DNA from: an uncultured Prevotellaceae bacterium
Lineage (GTDB): Bacteria; Bacteroidota; Bacteroidia; Bacteroidales; Muribaculaceae
Direction: 5' to 3'
Assembly (NCBI GenBank): GCA_900318865.1
Contig: ONMF01000013.1
Span: 1-54,709 of the forward strand
DNA length: 54,709 nucleotides
Shown piece by piece: positions 44,135-52,773 of this stretch; the first letter of the stretch is position 1, and every line of letters begins with the position of its first letter. A program made the position numbers and the translations under genes. The notes beneath the pieces are model-generated. The model had not been told where the DNA came from. It ran no database searches and saw only the letters and a list, made by a program, of their open reading frames with translations.

Positions 44135-44701
44135 TCATGGGTGCGGCATCCGGTTCTCGTCGATGGGGAAAATGGCCTCCACCTGCCGCAGTGTGTAGGT
44201 GGTGAGCTTTTCGTTGCTCTCGTAGCCGTAGCCCTCGATGACGCGGCCCTGCTTCTCGATGTGGATGAACGACTCGCTGTAGAGTTTGTGGACGGCCTGG
44301 TTCCAGAACAGCTCGTTGGTGGAGATGGCGTCGCCCTGCTCGTTTGTGATGCGCACGTTGCCTGTCAGTGTCCACAACTGCTGCATCTTGTCGAAGTAGG
44401 CCGAGTCGCACTTGATGGTCGACACCGTCTTGTAATTGTCGTCGAGTTCCTGGGCGGTTACCCCCTTGGGAAAGGTCCAGTGCGGTTGCCGTGCCTCTTC
44501 ATACATGCACCATAGCGGTGTGGTGATGCGGTAGCGTGTGTGGCCCGAGTCGCTGATGACCGTCTGCACGTTGCGTGTGAGCATGGTGGGCACTTTTTCG
44601 GGGTCGGTGGGATGCTTGACGACGCTTTTCACCTCGTCTTTGCAGGCCACCGCCGTGCTCAGTAGCGCCCAGGCAAGCAATATGTGCAGCAATCGAGTCA
44701 T
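44135..44701 (-). CDS. lptC: LPS export protein LptC
   Basis: The 188-residue protein passes lipopolysaccharide from the inner-membrane LptBFG exporter towards LptA. One N-terminal hydrophobic segment (MTRLLHILLAWALLSTAVAC) anchors it; the ending AVAC could also be lipidated. The rest is a beta-jellyroll with VQTVISDSGHTRYRITTPLW, DNYKTVSTIKCDSAYFDK, and WTLTGNVRITNEQGDAISTNELFWNQ, all typical of LptC/OstA-like strands. The start at ATG 44701 is preferred to one three codons upstream. It is 41 bases upstream of the CorC-type gene and follows the FadL-like gene by 31 bases. Confidence 0.9.
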   Translation of the reverse strand: MTRLLHILLAWALLSTAVACKDEVKSVVKHPTDPEKVPTMLTRNVQTVISDSGHTRYRITTPLWCMYEEARQPHWTFPKGVTAQELDDNYKTVSTIKCDSAYFDKMQQLWTLTGNVRITNEQGDAISTNELFWNQAVHKLYSESFIHIEKQGRVIEGYGYESNEKLTTYTLRQVEAIFPIDENRMPHP

Positions 44702-44732
44702 GCCCCCCATGGCCGTTTATGGTGTGCGGCGG

Positions 44733-45968
44733 TCAGCGAATCTTGTTTTTCCAGAACCACAGTTCGTTGAAGTTCACCCCCAGGGTGATGTTGAGGTAAT
44801 TTTCCTTGATGAGCAATGTGGGTGCCGAGTAGCGGTGTCGCCACTCCAACCCCAGGTTGACGGTGGTTTTTCCGTTGGGCACGGGCAGGCTCACGCCCAC
44901 GCTTGCTCCGTAGTCGCGCACATTGTTGCCGGTGATGTTGATATAGTCGTGGTTGTAGAACACGCCCATTCTGAAGGCCATCGCGCCGAAGTAGGAACCG
45001 CGGCGGTTGGGGCTGTACTGCAAGCCGGCGGCTGCCTTCCAGCGCTTGTCGAACTTGAGCGTGCTCACCTCGAAACCTTCGAGCGGCTCGTATTTCACTG
45101 CCGACCAGTCCTGATAGGTGAAGTCGGCCTCGGCGAGCCATCGGTGGTTGTGCTCATAACTCAGGCCCACCCCAAAGGAGTGCGGCTGCTCGTATCTGCC
45201 CTTCAGCGAGGCGTAGCCCACGGTGTCGGTCTTGGTGTCCTGTGTGTCGTAGAACACGCCCCAGGTGTGGCCGTGGAATGATTTCTTGGGCTGGTAGGTG
45301 ACACCCAGCACCACGCGGTCGCGCGGTGAGAGGTTGAAGGCGTATTGCAAGCCCACCTGCATGTTCCAGTCGCGCACTTCCATTTCGCGCTTGAAATAGC
45401 TGGTGGTAGACTTGGTGATGAGCGACTGATTGGTGGTGGTTCCGAACATATATGACACGTTCACACCCAGGCTCAGCCCTTTGAACAGCTCGTAGCCGGC
45501 GCCGATGTAGAGCTGGCTGATGCCTCCGGCGCCCGACTGGTTCTCGGTGGCGTTGTCGATTTTGGAACCGAATGAATAGCCCACGCTCGAATAGGGCACA
45601 AGGCCGAATGAGCCGCCCAGGCGCTTGCCCAGCTTGAACTGCGATGTGATGTAGTCAAGGCCGCCCCCGAAGCTGTATCCGCGCTTGCCCTCTTCGTTTG
45701 ACCAGAGGTTGGTCATGTCGATGCCCACGTCCCACAGGAATGTGAGCGAGTCGACTTGAGAATAAGAGGCCGGGTTCATCACGTTGACAGCCCGTCCGTT
45801 TTGCATGGCGTAACCCACGCCACCCATGGAGCGCTGTATGCTCGATGCGTTGTCGCTGAGCAACCCGTAGCCCACCTTGCTGTAGGGGGTGGTGAGAGTT
45901 TGTGCCCATGCTCCCACGGCAGCCAGGCAGGCCACCATCAGGGGCAAAAGTGCTTTATTGATTTTCAT
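44733..45968 (-). CDS. FadL/OmpP1-like outer-membrane protein
   Basis: The product has 411 residues. The signal peptide is MKINKALLPLMVACLAAVGA. The opening of the mature part (TPYSKVGYGLLSDNASSIQR then MGGVGYAMQNG and VNVMNPASYS) resembles the FadL/OmpP1 opening 'GxAG..A..ND..A...NPA'. Sixteen-or-so beta strands follow. The end (NLGLEWRHRYSAPTLLIKEN, then LNITLGVNFNELWFW) is aromatic and barrel-like. The substrate is unknown; hydrophobic compounds are the family norm. Its ATG overlaps the coaX stop by 14 bases. Confidence 0.8.
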   Translation of the reverse strand: MKINKALLPLMVACLAAVGAWAQTLTTPYSKVGYGLLSDNASSIQRSMGGVGYAMQNGRAVNVMNPASYSQVDSLTFLWDVGIDMTNLWSNEEGKRGYSFGGGLDYITSQFKLGKRLGGSFGLVPYSSVGYSFGSKIDNATENQSGAGGISQLYIGAGYELFKGLSLGVNVSYMFGTTTNQSLITKSTTSYFKREMEVRDWNMQVGLQYAFNLSPRDRVVLGVTYQPKKSFHGHTWGVFYDTQDTKTDTVGYASLKGRYEQPHSFGVGLSYEHNHRWLAEADFTYQDWSAVKYEPLEGFEVSTLKFDKRWKAAAGLQYSPNRRGSYFGAMAFRMGVFYNHDYINITGNNVRDYGASVGVSLPVPNGKTTVNLGLEWRHRYSAPTLLIKENYLNITLGVNFNELWFWKNKIR

Positions 45969-46710
45969 TGTTTTCGTTGTATAAGAATATTCTGTTCAAG
46001 CCCTCGGCCAGCAGGTTCTCCAGGTAGATGAAATCGCTCTTGAGGTTGTTGCGCAGCAGCTGTCCGTCGCCGCCGGTGACGAAGACCAGCAGGTTGGGGT
46101 GTGAAAGACGAATGTCGGCAATGTGCGAGCGAATTTCGCCCAGCAAGCCCAGCACCACGCCGCTGCGGATGGCCGTTTCGGTGTCGTAGCCCACCACGGG
46201 GGTGGCTCCCTGGGCGTTCACCAGCGGCAGGTGGCCCGTGTGCTCGTGCAGCGCTTTGAACCGCATCTCAAGGCCCGGCGCGATGTTGCCCCCCACAAAT
46301 CGTCCGGCCGCGGTGACCAGGTCGTAGGTGACGGCTGTTCCGGCATCGATGATGAGCATGTCGCTGCCCGGTGCCAGACGTTGCGCCACGGTCCAAGCGC
46401 CCACGGCTGTGGCGATGCGGTCGCGTCCCAGCGTCTGCGGGGTGAGGTATCCCAGGGTGATGGGCATCGGTGTGTTGTGCGAGAGCCTGAGCACTCGCCG
46501 GCATCGGTTGTTCACTATGTTGTCAATCTCGGCGTCGCCCTCGGTGACACTGCACAGGGTGACGGTGTCGGGCTTGTAGTTGCTGAACATGCGCTCAAGC
46601 ATCGCGGTGGAGGAGCGGTCAAACCGATTGGTGGCAACGAGCTGTGCACCAATGAAGAAAGCCACCTTCACCGAGGTGTTTCCGCAATCTATAGTCAAAT
46701 TACCTTTCAT
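45955..46710 (-). CDS. coaX: Type III pantothenate kinase
   Basis: The 251-residue enzyme phosphorylates pantothenate in coenzyme A synthesis. It is an actin-fold kinase: IDCGNTSVKVAFF at residues ~8-20 (phosphate 1), GRDRIATAVGAW (~94-105), IDAGTAVTYDLV (~118-130), and GGNIAPGLEMRFKALHEHTG (~137-156) are the CoaX signatures. It starts the coaX, FadL-like, lptC, CorC run. A consensus promoter lies eight bases upstream. Confidence 0.95.
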   Translation of the reverse strand: MKGNLTIDCGNTSVKVAFFIGAQLVATNRFDRSSTAMLERMFSNYKPDTVTLCSVTEGDAEIDNIVNNRCRRVLRLSHNTPMPITLGYLTPQTLGRDRIATAVGAWTVAQRLAPGSDMLIIDAGTAVTYDLVTAAGRFVGGNIAPGLEMRFKALHEHTGHLPLVNAQGATPVVGYDTETAIRSGVVLGLLGEIRSHIADIRLSHPNLLVFVTGGDGQLLRNNLKSDFIYLENLLAEGLNRIFLYNENNENQ

Positions 46711-46717
46711 TAACCTG

Positions 46718-46749
46718 CAAAATTACGAAATGATTATGATTTATTCAAA
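46718..46749 (-). promoter_or_regulatory. Promoter of the coaX-lptC-GldE-like unit
   Basis: On the minus strand TTTG at 46749-46746, a 20-base spacer and TAATTTTG at 46725-46718, a full consensus. The -33 element lies within the last codons of the upstream gene (46734-47114). The transcript start would be close to the coaX ATG at 46710, so the leader is very short. Confidence 0.75.
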
Positions 46750-47114
46750 TTTCTCTCCATTTTGTCAATCATGGCCGATGCGTAGATTTGCAGCACCGCG
46801 CCAGCCAGCAGGAAGGCAATCCAGTTCGAAGTGCCTGAGTCGATGATGGTTACTGCGCCCGATGCCACATAGAGCAAGGCGCTCACCACCAGAATGCGGT
46901 AGAGCCGGCGTGTGCGCAGGTCATCGCTCTTGCATGCCGCGGCTTGTGCCGTGCGTGCCGCCAGTACCATCAGTGCTCCCGCGCCGTAGGCCCATCGCAT
47001 CCATTGTTCATTGGGGCCCAGCAGGGGCATCAGTGCCATGATGAGCAATAGCATCAGGCCCACGATGAGCACCCAGTTCCAGATGCGCTGCGCCGTTGTG
47101 ATTTCGCTTTTCAT
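46734..47114 (-). CDS. Small four-helix membrane protein of unknown family
   Basis: The product has 126 residues. Predicted helices are at about 11-30 (IWNWVLIVGLMLLLIMALMP), 39-57, 73-88 and 96-112. The first is preceded by a short charged start. No family was recognised. Its ATG overlaps the divIC-like stop as ATGA (47111-47114), so it is translationally coupled to the division protein gene. A role in the envelope is inferred from context only. Confidence 0.7.
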   Translation of the reverse strand: MKSEITTAQRIWNWVLIVGLMLLLIMALMPLLGPNEQWMRWAYGAGALMVLAARTAQAAACKSDDLRTRRLYRILVVSALLYVASGAVTIIDSGTSNWIAFLLAGAVLQIYASAMIDKMERNLNKS

Positions 47115-47422
47115 TTGATGTCGGTGATATAGACGTCCTCGTTGATCCGTTTCATGCCATATTTCTCGCGCGCGATTTTTTCGAGCGTCTCGCGGTCGGT
47201 GTTGAGCTCTTGCACCTTGGCGTTATAGATGGCCGCCGAGTCCTCGTTGGCCTTGATTTCGGCCTTCAATTCGTTGATTTGCCTCTTCAGATTGTTGATT
47301 TTCAAGTAATTGTTTTCGCCTGTAAAAAGCAGGGAAACCACAAAAACAATGAAAATCACCAGCGGCAGGTTGAGCCATCGGGGAATCCACTTGGGGCGTC
47401 GTAGGTTGAATAGGTTGAACAT
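47111..47422 (-). CDS. Septum formation initiator, FtsB/DivIC family
   Basis: The 103-residue protein has one N-terminal transmembrane helix (LVIFIVFVVSLLF, ~20-32) and a periplasmic coiled coil (LKINNLKRQINELKAEIKAN, ~39-58), then the conserved REKYGM near residue 90. These are the signs of FtsB/DivIC, which joins FtsL and FtsQ/DivIB in the division complex. I take ATG 47422 as the start; an in-frame ATG 12 codons earlier only adds a polar tail that the family lacks. A near-consensus -7 box (47463-47470 on minus, TAATTTTA) lies 40 bases upstream. Confidence 0.85.
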   Translation of the reverse strand: MFNLFNLRRPKWIPRWLNLPLVIFIVFVVSLLFTGENNYLKINNLKRQINELKAEIKANEDSAAIYNAKVQELNTDRETLEKIAREKYGMKRINEDVYITDIK

Positions 47423-47497
47423 AGTGACAGCTGATTTGTCTGGTTCGTTTTGGTTCAAACGCTAAAATTAGTGATAAAATTTGAGATGAGGCCAAAT

Positions 47498-48178
47498 TTA
47501 ATCATTATTTAACAAACCCGGCCTCAGGCGGCGGGTGCGCTGCAGGGCCTGCTCCATTTTCCACTGGTCGATGCGGGCAAAGTTGCCGCTGAGCAGCACC
47601 TCGGGCACCTTCCAGCCGTTGAACTCGGCCGGTCGTGTGTAGACCGGTGCCTCGAGCAGGCCGTCCTGGAAGGAGTCGCTCAGCGCGCTCTGCTCGTCGC
47701 CGATGGCACCCGGGATGAGGCGCACCACGGCGTCGGCGATGACCGCTGCCGGCAGCTCGCCGCCGGTGAGCACATAGTCGCCGATGGAGATTTCACGGGT
47801 GATGAGGTGCTCGCGGATGCGATAGTCCACCCCCTTGTAGTGGCCGCACAGTATCATCAGGTTCTCGGCCATCGACAGCGTGTTGGCCATGGGCTGCGAC
47901 AGCATTTCGCCGTCGGGCGAGGTGAAAATCACCTCGTCGTAGTGGCGCTCGGCCTTGAGCTGCTCCATGCACCGGAACACCGGTTCTATCTGCATTACCA
48001 TGCCCGCGTCGCCGCCGAAGGGGTAGTCGTCCACCTTGCGGTGGTTGCGCAGCGACCAGTCGCGCAGGTTGTGCACGTGGATTTCCACCAGTCCCTTGTC
48101 CTGTGCCCGCTGCAGGATGGAGCAGTGCAGTGGCGATTCGAGCGCCTCGGGCATCACCGTGAGTATATCAATACGCAT
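47498..48178 (-). CDS. trmD: tRNA (guanosine(37)-N1)-methyltransferase
   Basis: The 226-residue SPOUT enzyme places m1G next to the anticodon, preventing frameshifts. It starts [12 protein letters not shown]. The characteristic [14 protein letters not shown] (residues ~51-64), the trefoil-knot region with [13 protein letters not shown] and [14 protein letters not shown], and the C-terminal domain ([20 protein letters not shown]) are all seen. The start at 48178 gives the normal length. The DUF4491 gene lies 14 bases upstream, so they share a transcript. The rps16/rimM/rplS neighbours found in many bacteria are absent, as usual in Bacteroidota. Confidence 0.95.
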   Translation of the reverse strand: MRIDILTVMPEALESPLHCSILQRAQDKGLVEIHVHNLRDWSLRNHRKVDDYPFGGDAGMVMQIEPVFRCMEQLKAERHYDEVIFTSPDGEMLSQPMANTLSMAENLMILCGHYKGVDYRIREHLITREISIGDYVLTGGELPAAVIADAVVRLIPGAIGDEQSALSDSFQDGLLEAPVYTRPAEFNGWKVPEVLLSGNFARIDQWKMEQALQRTRRLRPGLLNND

Positions 48179-48192
48179 AGGGGTAAAGGGGG

Positions 48193-48528
48193 TTAATTGT
48201 TTTGGTTGTTGTCGTTGTCCCAGGGGTAGCGGCGTTTCGGGTTGCGTGGGAACCACCCTTTACGCACACGTTCCTGCTGGTGAAACACCTCGAGGATGCT
48301 CCAGAAGCACGAGAACGCCGTCACGCCCATGATGGAGGCCGCCAGCACATTGTCCACCAGCAGCGAGGCGGTCGCCAGGCCGATGCCCACCAGCAGGAAT
48401 GCCCACCAGCACTTAGTGCCCAAGTGGTACTCGGCTTTGATGACGATGGGATGAAAAATTCCAATCACTAAAAAGGTGGCCAGTCCGATGACAAGCCCCA
48501 GCAGATGATGCGATGTAAGAAACTCCAT
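48193..48528 (-). CDS. DUF4491 family membrane protein
   Basis: The 111-residue protein has three predicted helices ([20 protein letters not shown], ~12-31; [18 protein letters not shown], ~41-58; [20 protein letters not shown], ~63-82) and an Arg/Pro-rich tail with [16 protein letters not shown]. This is the DUF4491 pattern. The tail faces the cytoplasm if the N-terminus is outside. Often adjacent to trmD in this group, as I recall. The function is unknown. Confidence 0.8.
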   Translation of the reverse strand: MEFLTSHHLLGLVIGLATFLVIGIFHPIVIKAEYHLGTKCWWAFLLVGIGLATASLLVDNVLAASIMGVTAFSCFWSILEVFHQQERVRKGWFPRNPKRRYPWDNDNNQNN

Positions 48529-48567
48529 AAAAAGAGAAAATCAGTAACTTCACTGCAAAGTTACTGA
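48529..48567 (-). terminator. Terminator after the outer-membrane receptor gene
   Basis: TCAGTAACTT (48541-48550) pairs perfectly with AAGTTACTGA (48558-48567) around a seven-base loop. On the minus strand a T-rich run follows (TTTTCTCTTTTT). It ends the transcript from 50894 leftwards and immediately precedes the DUF4491 start. Confidence 0.75.
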
Positions 48568-48623
48568 TTTATTCTCTATTCGTTGCAAAAAAGGCGACTT
48601 TTCATCCAAAAGGGTGTGGCCGT

Positions 48624-50894
48624 TTAATTGGGTCCGGAGGAATTTTGTGCTTGTCCGCCACCCGCCGTTGAGCCGCCCACAACGTCGCTGTTTTCGATGG
48701 TTTTGTCGGTCTTTTTGACCCGGGTGTTGAGCGAGCCGAAGCGGTAGCTCACCGATAGCGAGAATGAGCGGGCGGCCCATTCGTTGCGATCCCATCCGGT
48801 GAAGTCGCCCTGGATAGTGCGAGAGGTGAAGGCGGTGTACTTCTTGCCAAAAGGCTGGTTTGCGTTGATGCGCACGGTAAGCCGATCGTCCTTCAGGAAA
48901 CTGCGTTGCAGTCCCAATCCGTGGAACCAGTTATTCCCATTTTTCCCGTATAGTCCGCTGGCACCGCCTCCCCACTTGCCCACGTTGGCGGTGAGCCGCA
49001 GTTTCCAGGGCAGCTGTTGGGTGATTTGTGTGAAGAAGAAACTGTTCCATCCGCTGTTTTTCAGGTTCAGCTCGCGGCTTCGGTAATAGTCGTATCCCAC
49101 ATTGCCGTTGACCATGATGCTCGTTTTGGGATGCACCATCCACTGGAGAAATCCGCTCAGGCCCACCCAACGCTCAGTGAGCGTGTTAGCGTAGGTGGAA
49201 ACCCTTTTCCCGTCTTGCACAAACTGCACGGCGGCAATCTCGTTGTTGCTCACCGAGAAACCGGGCACCACATTGAATGTGAACTTGGGCCCGATGTGCA
49301 TGAATGTGGCGCTCACTGAATAGCTGCGGGCGCTGCTCAGTCGGGCGTTGCCGTAGGAGATGGTGGTGGGATTCTCCACGACGGCGGGGTTCAGGTAGCT
49401 GATGCCCGGACGGTGAATGCGTGTGGCAAAGGCCATTTTCAAGCTGTTGGCCATGTTGAACTGGTAGCTCATGCTGGCGCTGGGCACCCAGTCGTTGAGG
49501 CTGCGGTGGAACCCCTCCTGGCTGCCGTCGGAATAGCTGGCTCGCAGGTGGCTCCACTCGTAGCGCAGCCCCGCCCGGGCGCTCCATTTGTCGCGTTGAT
49601 AGGTGTAGCTCAGATAGGCTGCCGCCACTTGCGTCAGGTGCTTGAAGCGCGAGTCCACGCTGGGCACTTGCTCGCTATCGTAGTCGGTGACGGTGTGGCT
49701 GGTGTTGCTGCGGTAGATGTACTTGACTCCTGTTTCCATCTTGTGCCACTGGGCGAAGGGGCGGGTCCAGTCGAACTGGAAGGTGTGTTCCCAGAAGTTT
49801 TCACGGCCGTTTTGGCCGAATACAGTGTAGGGAACGGGCGGGTTTTGGGCAGCGCTGATGGTGTTGCGCAGTTCTGAGGTGCTGCGCGTGGTCGACAACA
49901 TATAGCTCAGTGTCAAGGCTTCGTCCTTGCGGGTGGTCTTGTGCTGATAGTCGGCGCGGCCGTTGAAATTGTGGTAGCTGTTGCCGGGGCTGTGGGTGTT
50001 CTGGGTGTAGCTGTAGATGGGCGAGCCGGCAGCGTCGGTCATGGCTATGCGGCCGGTGCCGTCGGATTTGTAGTTGAAGAAGTAGCCTCCAAAGGTGAGT
50101 GACAACAGGTTGAGCGAGTCGATTTCAACACTCGAGTCGATGTTGCCGTAATGCACGTTGACACTCGACAGCCCGCTGCCTTCGCTGTGCAGGGTGTTGC
50201 CGCTTTCGGTGTAATGGGTCTCGCTGCTTGAAAACTGCTCGTCGTGGCGTCCCTGGCGATGGTAACCATAGTTGACCGAAGTCACCCAGCGTCCCACCTG
50301 TGAGGTGACATAGGCGTTGGCGTTGGGATCACCGCGGTGGTTCACGCCGGCGCCGATTGTGCCTGTGATGCCGTTGATGTCGGCATTGGTCATCATCACA
50401 ATGTTCAAGATGGCGCTCACACCCTCGGCGTCGTATTTTGCCCCCGGCTCGGTGATGACCTCGATGCGTTTGATCATGGAGGCCGGAATGGCTTTGAGCA
50501 CCTCCTTGGGGTTGCTGCTGAGCGACGGGTCGGGATGGCCGTTCTTATAAATCTTGAAGTTGGTGCTGCCTTTCACGCGAATCTCGTCCTGGCCGTCGAC
50601 GCTCACCAGCGGCACTTTCTTGAGCATTTCCAAAGTGGAGTTGGTGCGGCTGTCGGCATCGGCCTGAATGTCGTAGCTCAATCGGTCAATCTCGTTTTTC
50701 ACCAGCGGTCGCTGTGCGGTGACCTCAATTTCCTTGAGTTCGATGTTTTTTTCCAGCGCGGCGTTCACGGCGCTGTCGATAGCGGCTTGTTCCTTGTCGG
50801 AGAGGGTGGTGTTGGTAGTCGTCTGCGCCCCGGCAGTCGCTGCCAGCAGTGCCACTGCGAGTGTGGCAAGTTGTTTTGTGGGGTGGAAAACCAT
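48624..50894 (-). CDS. TonB-dependent receptor-like protein, outer-membrane beta-barrel family (OMP_b-brl)
   Basis: The product has 756 residues. A signal peptide (VFHPTKQLATLAVALLAATA, then GAQ) is followed by a short helix and a plug domain (~55-170, IELKEIEVTAQRPLVKNEID; TLEMLKKVPLVSVDGQDEI; GAKYDAEGVSAILNIVM). From ~190 the barrel follows, ending at a variable tail rich in Ser/Gly rather than at an aromatic residue, as is common in this subfamily; RYGSLNT-like text is the last strand. Such receptors lack a clear TonB box here, and the family often works without the usual carboxypeptidase-like N-terminal domain. The ligand is unknown. It starts 87 bases downstream of the AAA+ gene. Confidence 0.85.
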   Translation of the reverse strand: MVFHPTKQLATLAVALLAATAGAQTTTNTTLSDKEQAAIDSAVNAALEKNIELKEIEVTAQRPLVKNEIDRLSYDIQADADSRTNSTLEMLKKVPLVSVDGQDEIRVKGSTNFKIYKNGHPDPSLSSNPKEVLKAIPASMIKRIEVITEPGAKYDAEGVSAILNIVMMTNADINGITGTIGAGVNHRGDPNANAYVTSQVGRWVTSVNYGYHRQGRHDEQFSSSETHYTESGNTLHSEGSGLSSVNVHYGNIDSSVEIDSLNLLSLTFGGYFFNYKSDGTGRIAMTDAAGSPIYSYTQNTHSPGNSYHNFNGRADYQHKTTRKDEALTLSYMLSTTRSTSELRNTISAAQNPPVPYTVFGQNGRENFWEHTFQFDWTRPFAQWHKMETGVKYIYRSNTSHTVTDYDSEQVPSVDSRFKHLTQVAAAYLSYTYQRDKWSARAGLRYEWSHLRASYSDGSQEGFHRSLNDWVPSASMSYQFNMANSLKMAFATRIHRPGISYLNPAVVENPTTISYGNARLSSARSYSVSATFMHIGPKFTFNVVPGFSVSNNEIAAVQFVQDGKRVSTYANTLTERWVGLSGFLQWMVHPKTSIMVNGNVGYDYYRSRELNLKNSGWNSFFFTQITQQLPWKLRLTANVGKWGGGASGLYGKNGNNWFHGLGLQRSFLKDDRLTVRINANQPFGKKYTAFTSRTIQGDFTGWDRNEWAARSFSLSVSYRFGSLNTRVKKTDKTIENSDVVGGSTAGGGQAQNSSGPN

Positions 50895-50981
50895 TAGAGT
50901 TGTAGTTATTGTTTTTTGTGTGTTAGACGCGCGGTGGCGGTAAAAAGTTTCAGTTATTGCGTTAAAAAGTGTAAACATCGG

Positions 50982-52658
50982 TTATTGGCCGATGGCTTGC
51001 TTGATGTCGGTGTCGAGGATAGTGATGAGCGCCTGGCGCGACACATCGCCCAGCATGGCCAGCCTCACCGATTGTGCCTGAATGACTTTCTCAAACAAAT
51101 TGCGCACGACGCGTGCGTTGCCCCAGTCCTTGCTCTTGTGAGCGATTTGCTGCTCCAGGTATTGTTGCAACGCAAGTTTTGCCTCAGGCTGGAGCCGATA
51201 GTCGAATTGTGAGCAGTTGTTTTCAAAAATCTGCATCAATTCGTCGGTGTCGTAGTCATCAAAATGGATATATCGGTTAAAGCGCGACCTCAGCCCCGGA
51301 TTCGACTGGATGAACTGTTCCATCTCGTCGACATATCCGGCCAGAATCACCACCAGGCGGTCGCGGTCGTCCTCCATGCGCTTGAGCAGGGTGGCAATCG
51401 CCTCGGGGCCAAAGTCGTTCATGGTTCCCGGCGCCAGGGTGTAAGCCTCGTCGATAAAGAGCACCCCGTCGAGAGCCGAATCGATGATTTTGTTAGTTTT
51501 CACGGCCGTTTGGCCCACATATTCGGCCACCAGCCCCGAGCGGTCGGTTTCCACAAGATGCCCCTTTTTGAGAACGCCCATCTCCTTATAGATGGCGGCC
51601 ACGATGCGTGCCACGGTGGTTTTTCCGGTTCCGGGATTGCCGGTGAACACGCAGTGATAGGAAATGGCCGGTGTTTTGAGCCCTTCTCCGGCCCTGTGCT
51701 TGTTCACCGTCACAAAGCTCTTGAGGTTGGCGATATCCTGCTTCACTTTTTTCAGCCCCACCAGTTGCTGCAGCATGTCCATCGGGTTGTCCTGCGACAG
51801 GTCATTCTGAGCTGAGCCTTCTTGGTTACGGCCCATTTGTTCGGGTGCAATCTGTTGCAGCCACTTGGCTTGGGAGGGGGTGACAACGCCATCCGCCTTG
51901 GCCACAATGGAGGCCAGCCGGTAGAGGATGACGCGGGCTTGTGGCAGCAGGTGGCCCGATGTGTCGGTCAGCCGGATGGTGAGCGCCAGCATGAAGTCGT
52001 CTTCGCCTTCCACCGTGATGCCCACGCCCGGATTTTTATAGACATCAAGCATTTGGCTGTACACCTGCCTGATTTGTGTGGAAAACGAGTCGCTGTGGGT
52101 GATGTTGCCGGCAAGGGTGGCGTAGGTGGTGGGGTCGTGTTTGTTCTTGATGCGGTCGAGAAACATGATGAGCAGTTGCCCCTCGGCTGTGGTGTTGTCG
52201 GTTTCGACACTCAGTCCCAGCTTGCGGTAAATACGGAAAAAATCCTGGACGAAGAAAAACCGCAATGTATCATTTAAAAAGTTGTTATCGAAATCTCCTT
52301 CGATGGTGTCTTTGTCGCGGGCGTGTTCAAGGAGATAGGTGCGCAGCTCGTTGTCGTGGCTCAGTGTGCGGCACAGCTCTAAGGCTTTGCCCACCTCGGC
52401 GGTGAGCGCGCTGTATTGTTGTTCCGAGACGAGAATGGGGATTTCTTCGGCTTTTGGAGAAGCCGATGCGGCGGCTTTCCGGGGAGCCGGAAAATCGTCG
52501 GATGCCACGATTACCATGACGATGATAATGATGCCGATGCAGCCCGTGAAAAACACCGTGAGCCATTGTGCTCCCATCAAAAGCATGATGAGGAGCAGTA
52601 GCGCCAGCAAGCCCAAGCATCCGCCGGCCGTGTCTTTATTTTTGTTTTTTGAACTCAT
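50982..52658 (-). CDS. CbbX-type AAA+ ATPase with N-terminal membrane segment and TerB-like domain
   Basis: The product has 558 residues. Two hydrophobic segments lie at ~11-50 (LLALLLLIMLLMGAQWL and ILIIVMVIVAS-like), so it is membrane-anchored. A helical region (~60-230) precedes a TerB-like segment at ~240-275 (RLASIVAKADGVVTPSQAKW; K254-A-D-G). The AAA+ domain starts near residue 290: Walker A GNPGTGKT at 340-347, a pore-like segment YVGQTAVKT (~380-388), Walker B LFIDEA at 400-405, and an arginine-finger region SRFNRYI. This is the CbbX/SpoVK group, which remodels protein complexes. The start at 52658 excludes an extension through the promoter. The promoter is at 52669-52676. The target is unknown. 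Confidence 0.8.
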   Translation of the reverse strand: MSSKNKNKDTAGGCLGLLALLLLIMLLMGAQWLTVFFTGCIGIIIIVMVIVASDDFPAPRKAAASASPKAEEIPILVSEQQYSALTAEVGKALELCRTLSHDNELRTYLLEHARDKDTIEGDFDNNFLNDTLRFFFVQDFFRIYRKLGLSVETDNTTAEGQLLIMFLDRIKNKHDPTTYATLAGNITHSDSFSTQIRQVYSQMLDVYKNPGVGITVEGEDDFMLALTIRLTDTSGHLLPQARVILYRLASIVAKADGVVTPSQAKWLQQIAPEQMGRNQEGSAQNDLSQDNPMDMLQQLVGLKKVKQDIANLKSFVTVNKHRAGEGLKTPAISYHCVFTGNPGTGKTTVARIVAAIYKEMGVLKKGHLVETDRSGLVAEYVGQTAVKTNKIIDSALDGVLFIDEAYTLAPGTMNDFGPEAIATLLKRMEDDRDRLVVILAGYVDEMEQFIQSNPGLRSRFNRYIHFDDYDTDELMQIFENNCSQFDYRLQPEAKLALQQYLEQQIAHKSKDWGNARVVRNLFEKVIQAQSVRLAMLGDVSRQALITILDTDIKQAIGQ

Positions 52659-52668
52659 AATCCCGATG

Positions 52669-52676
52669 CAAAAGTA
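52669..52676 (-). promoter_or_regulatory. Putative -7 box for the AAA+ gene
   Basis: Minus-strand TACTTTTG (TAnnTTTG), 11 bases before the start codon at 52658. If used, transcription would begin nearly at the ATG. A standard -33 TTTG was not found. Confidence 0.4.
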
Positions 52677-52773
52677 ACACAAATTCGGCATACGGCCACA
52701 ATATGGGATATAAAAATGGCGGCACCCGCATGGATGCCGCCATTGATAATCAATGAGGGAGCTGAGTTGATAA

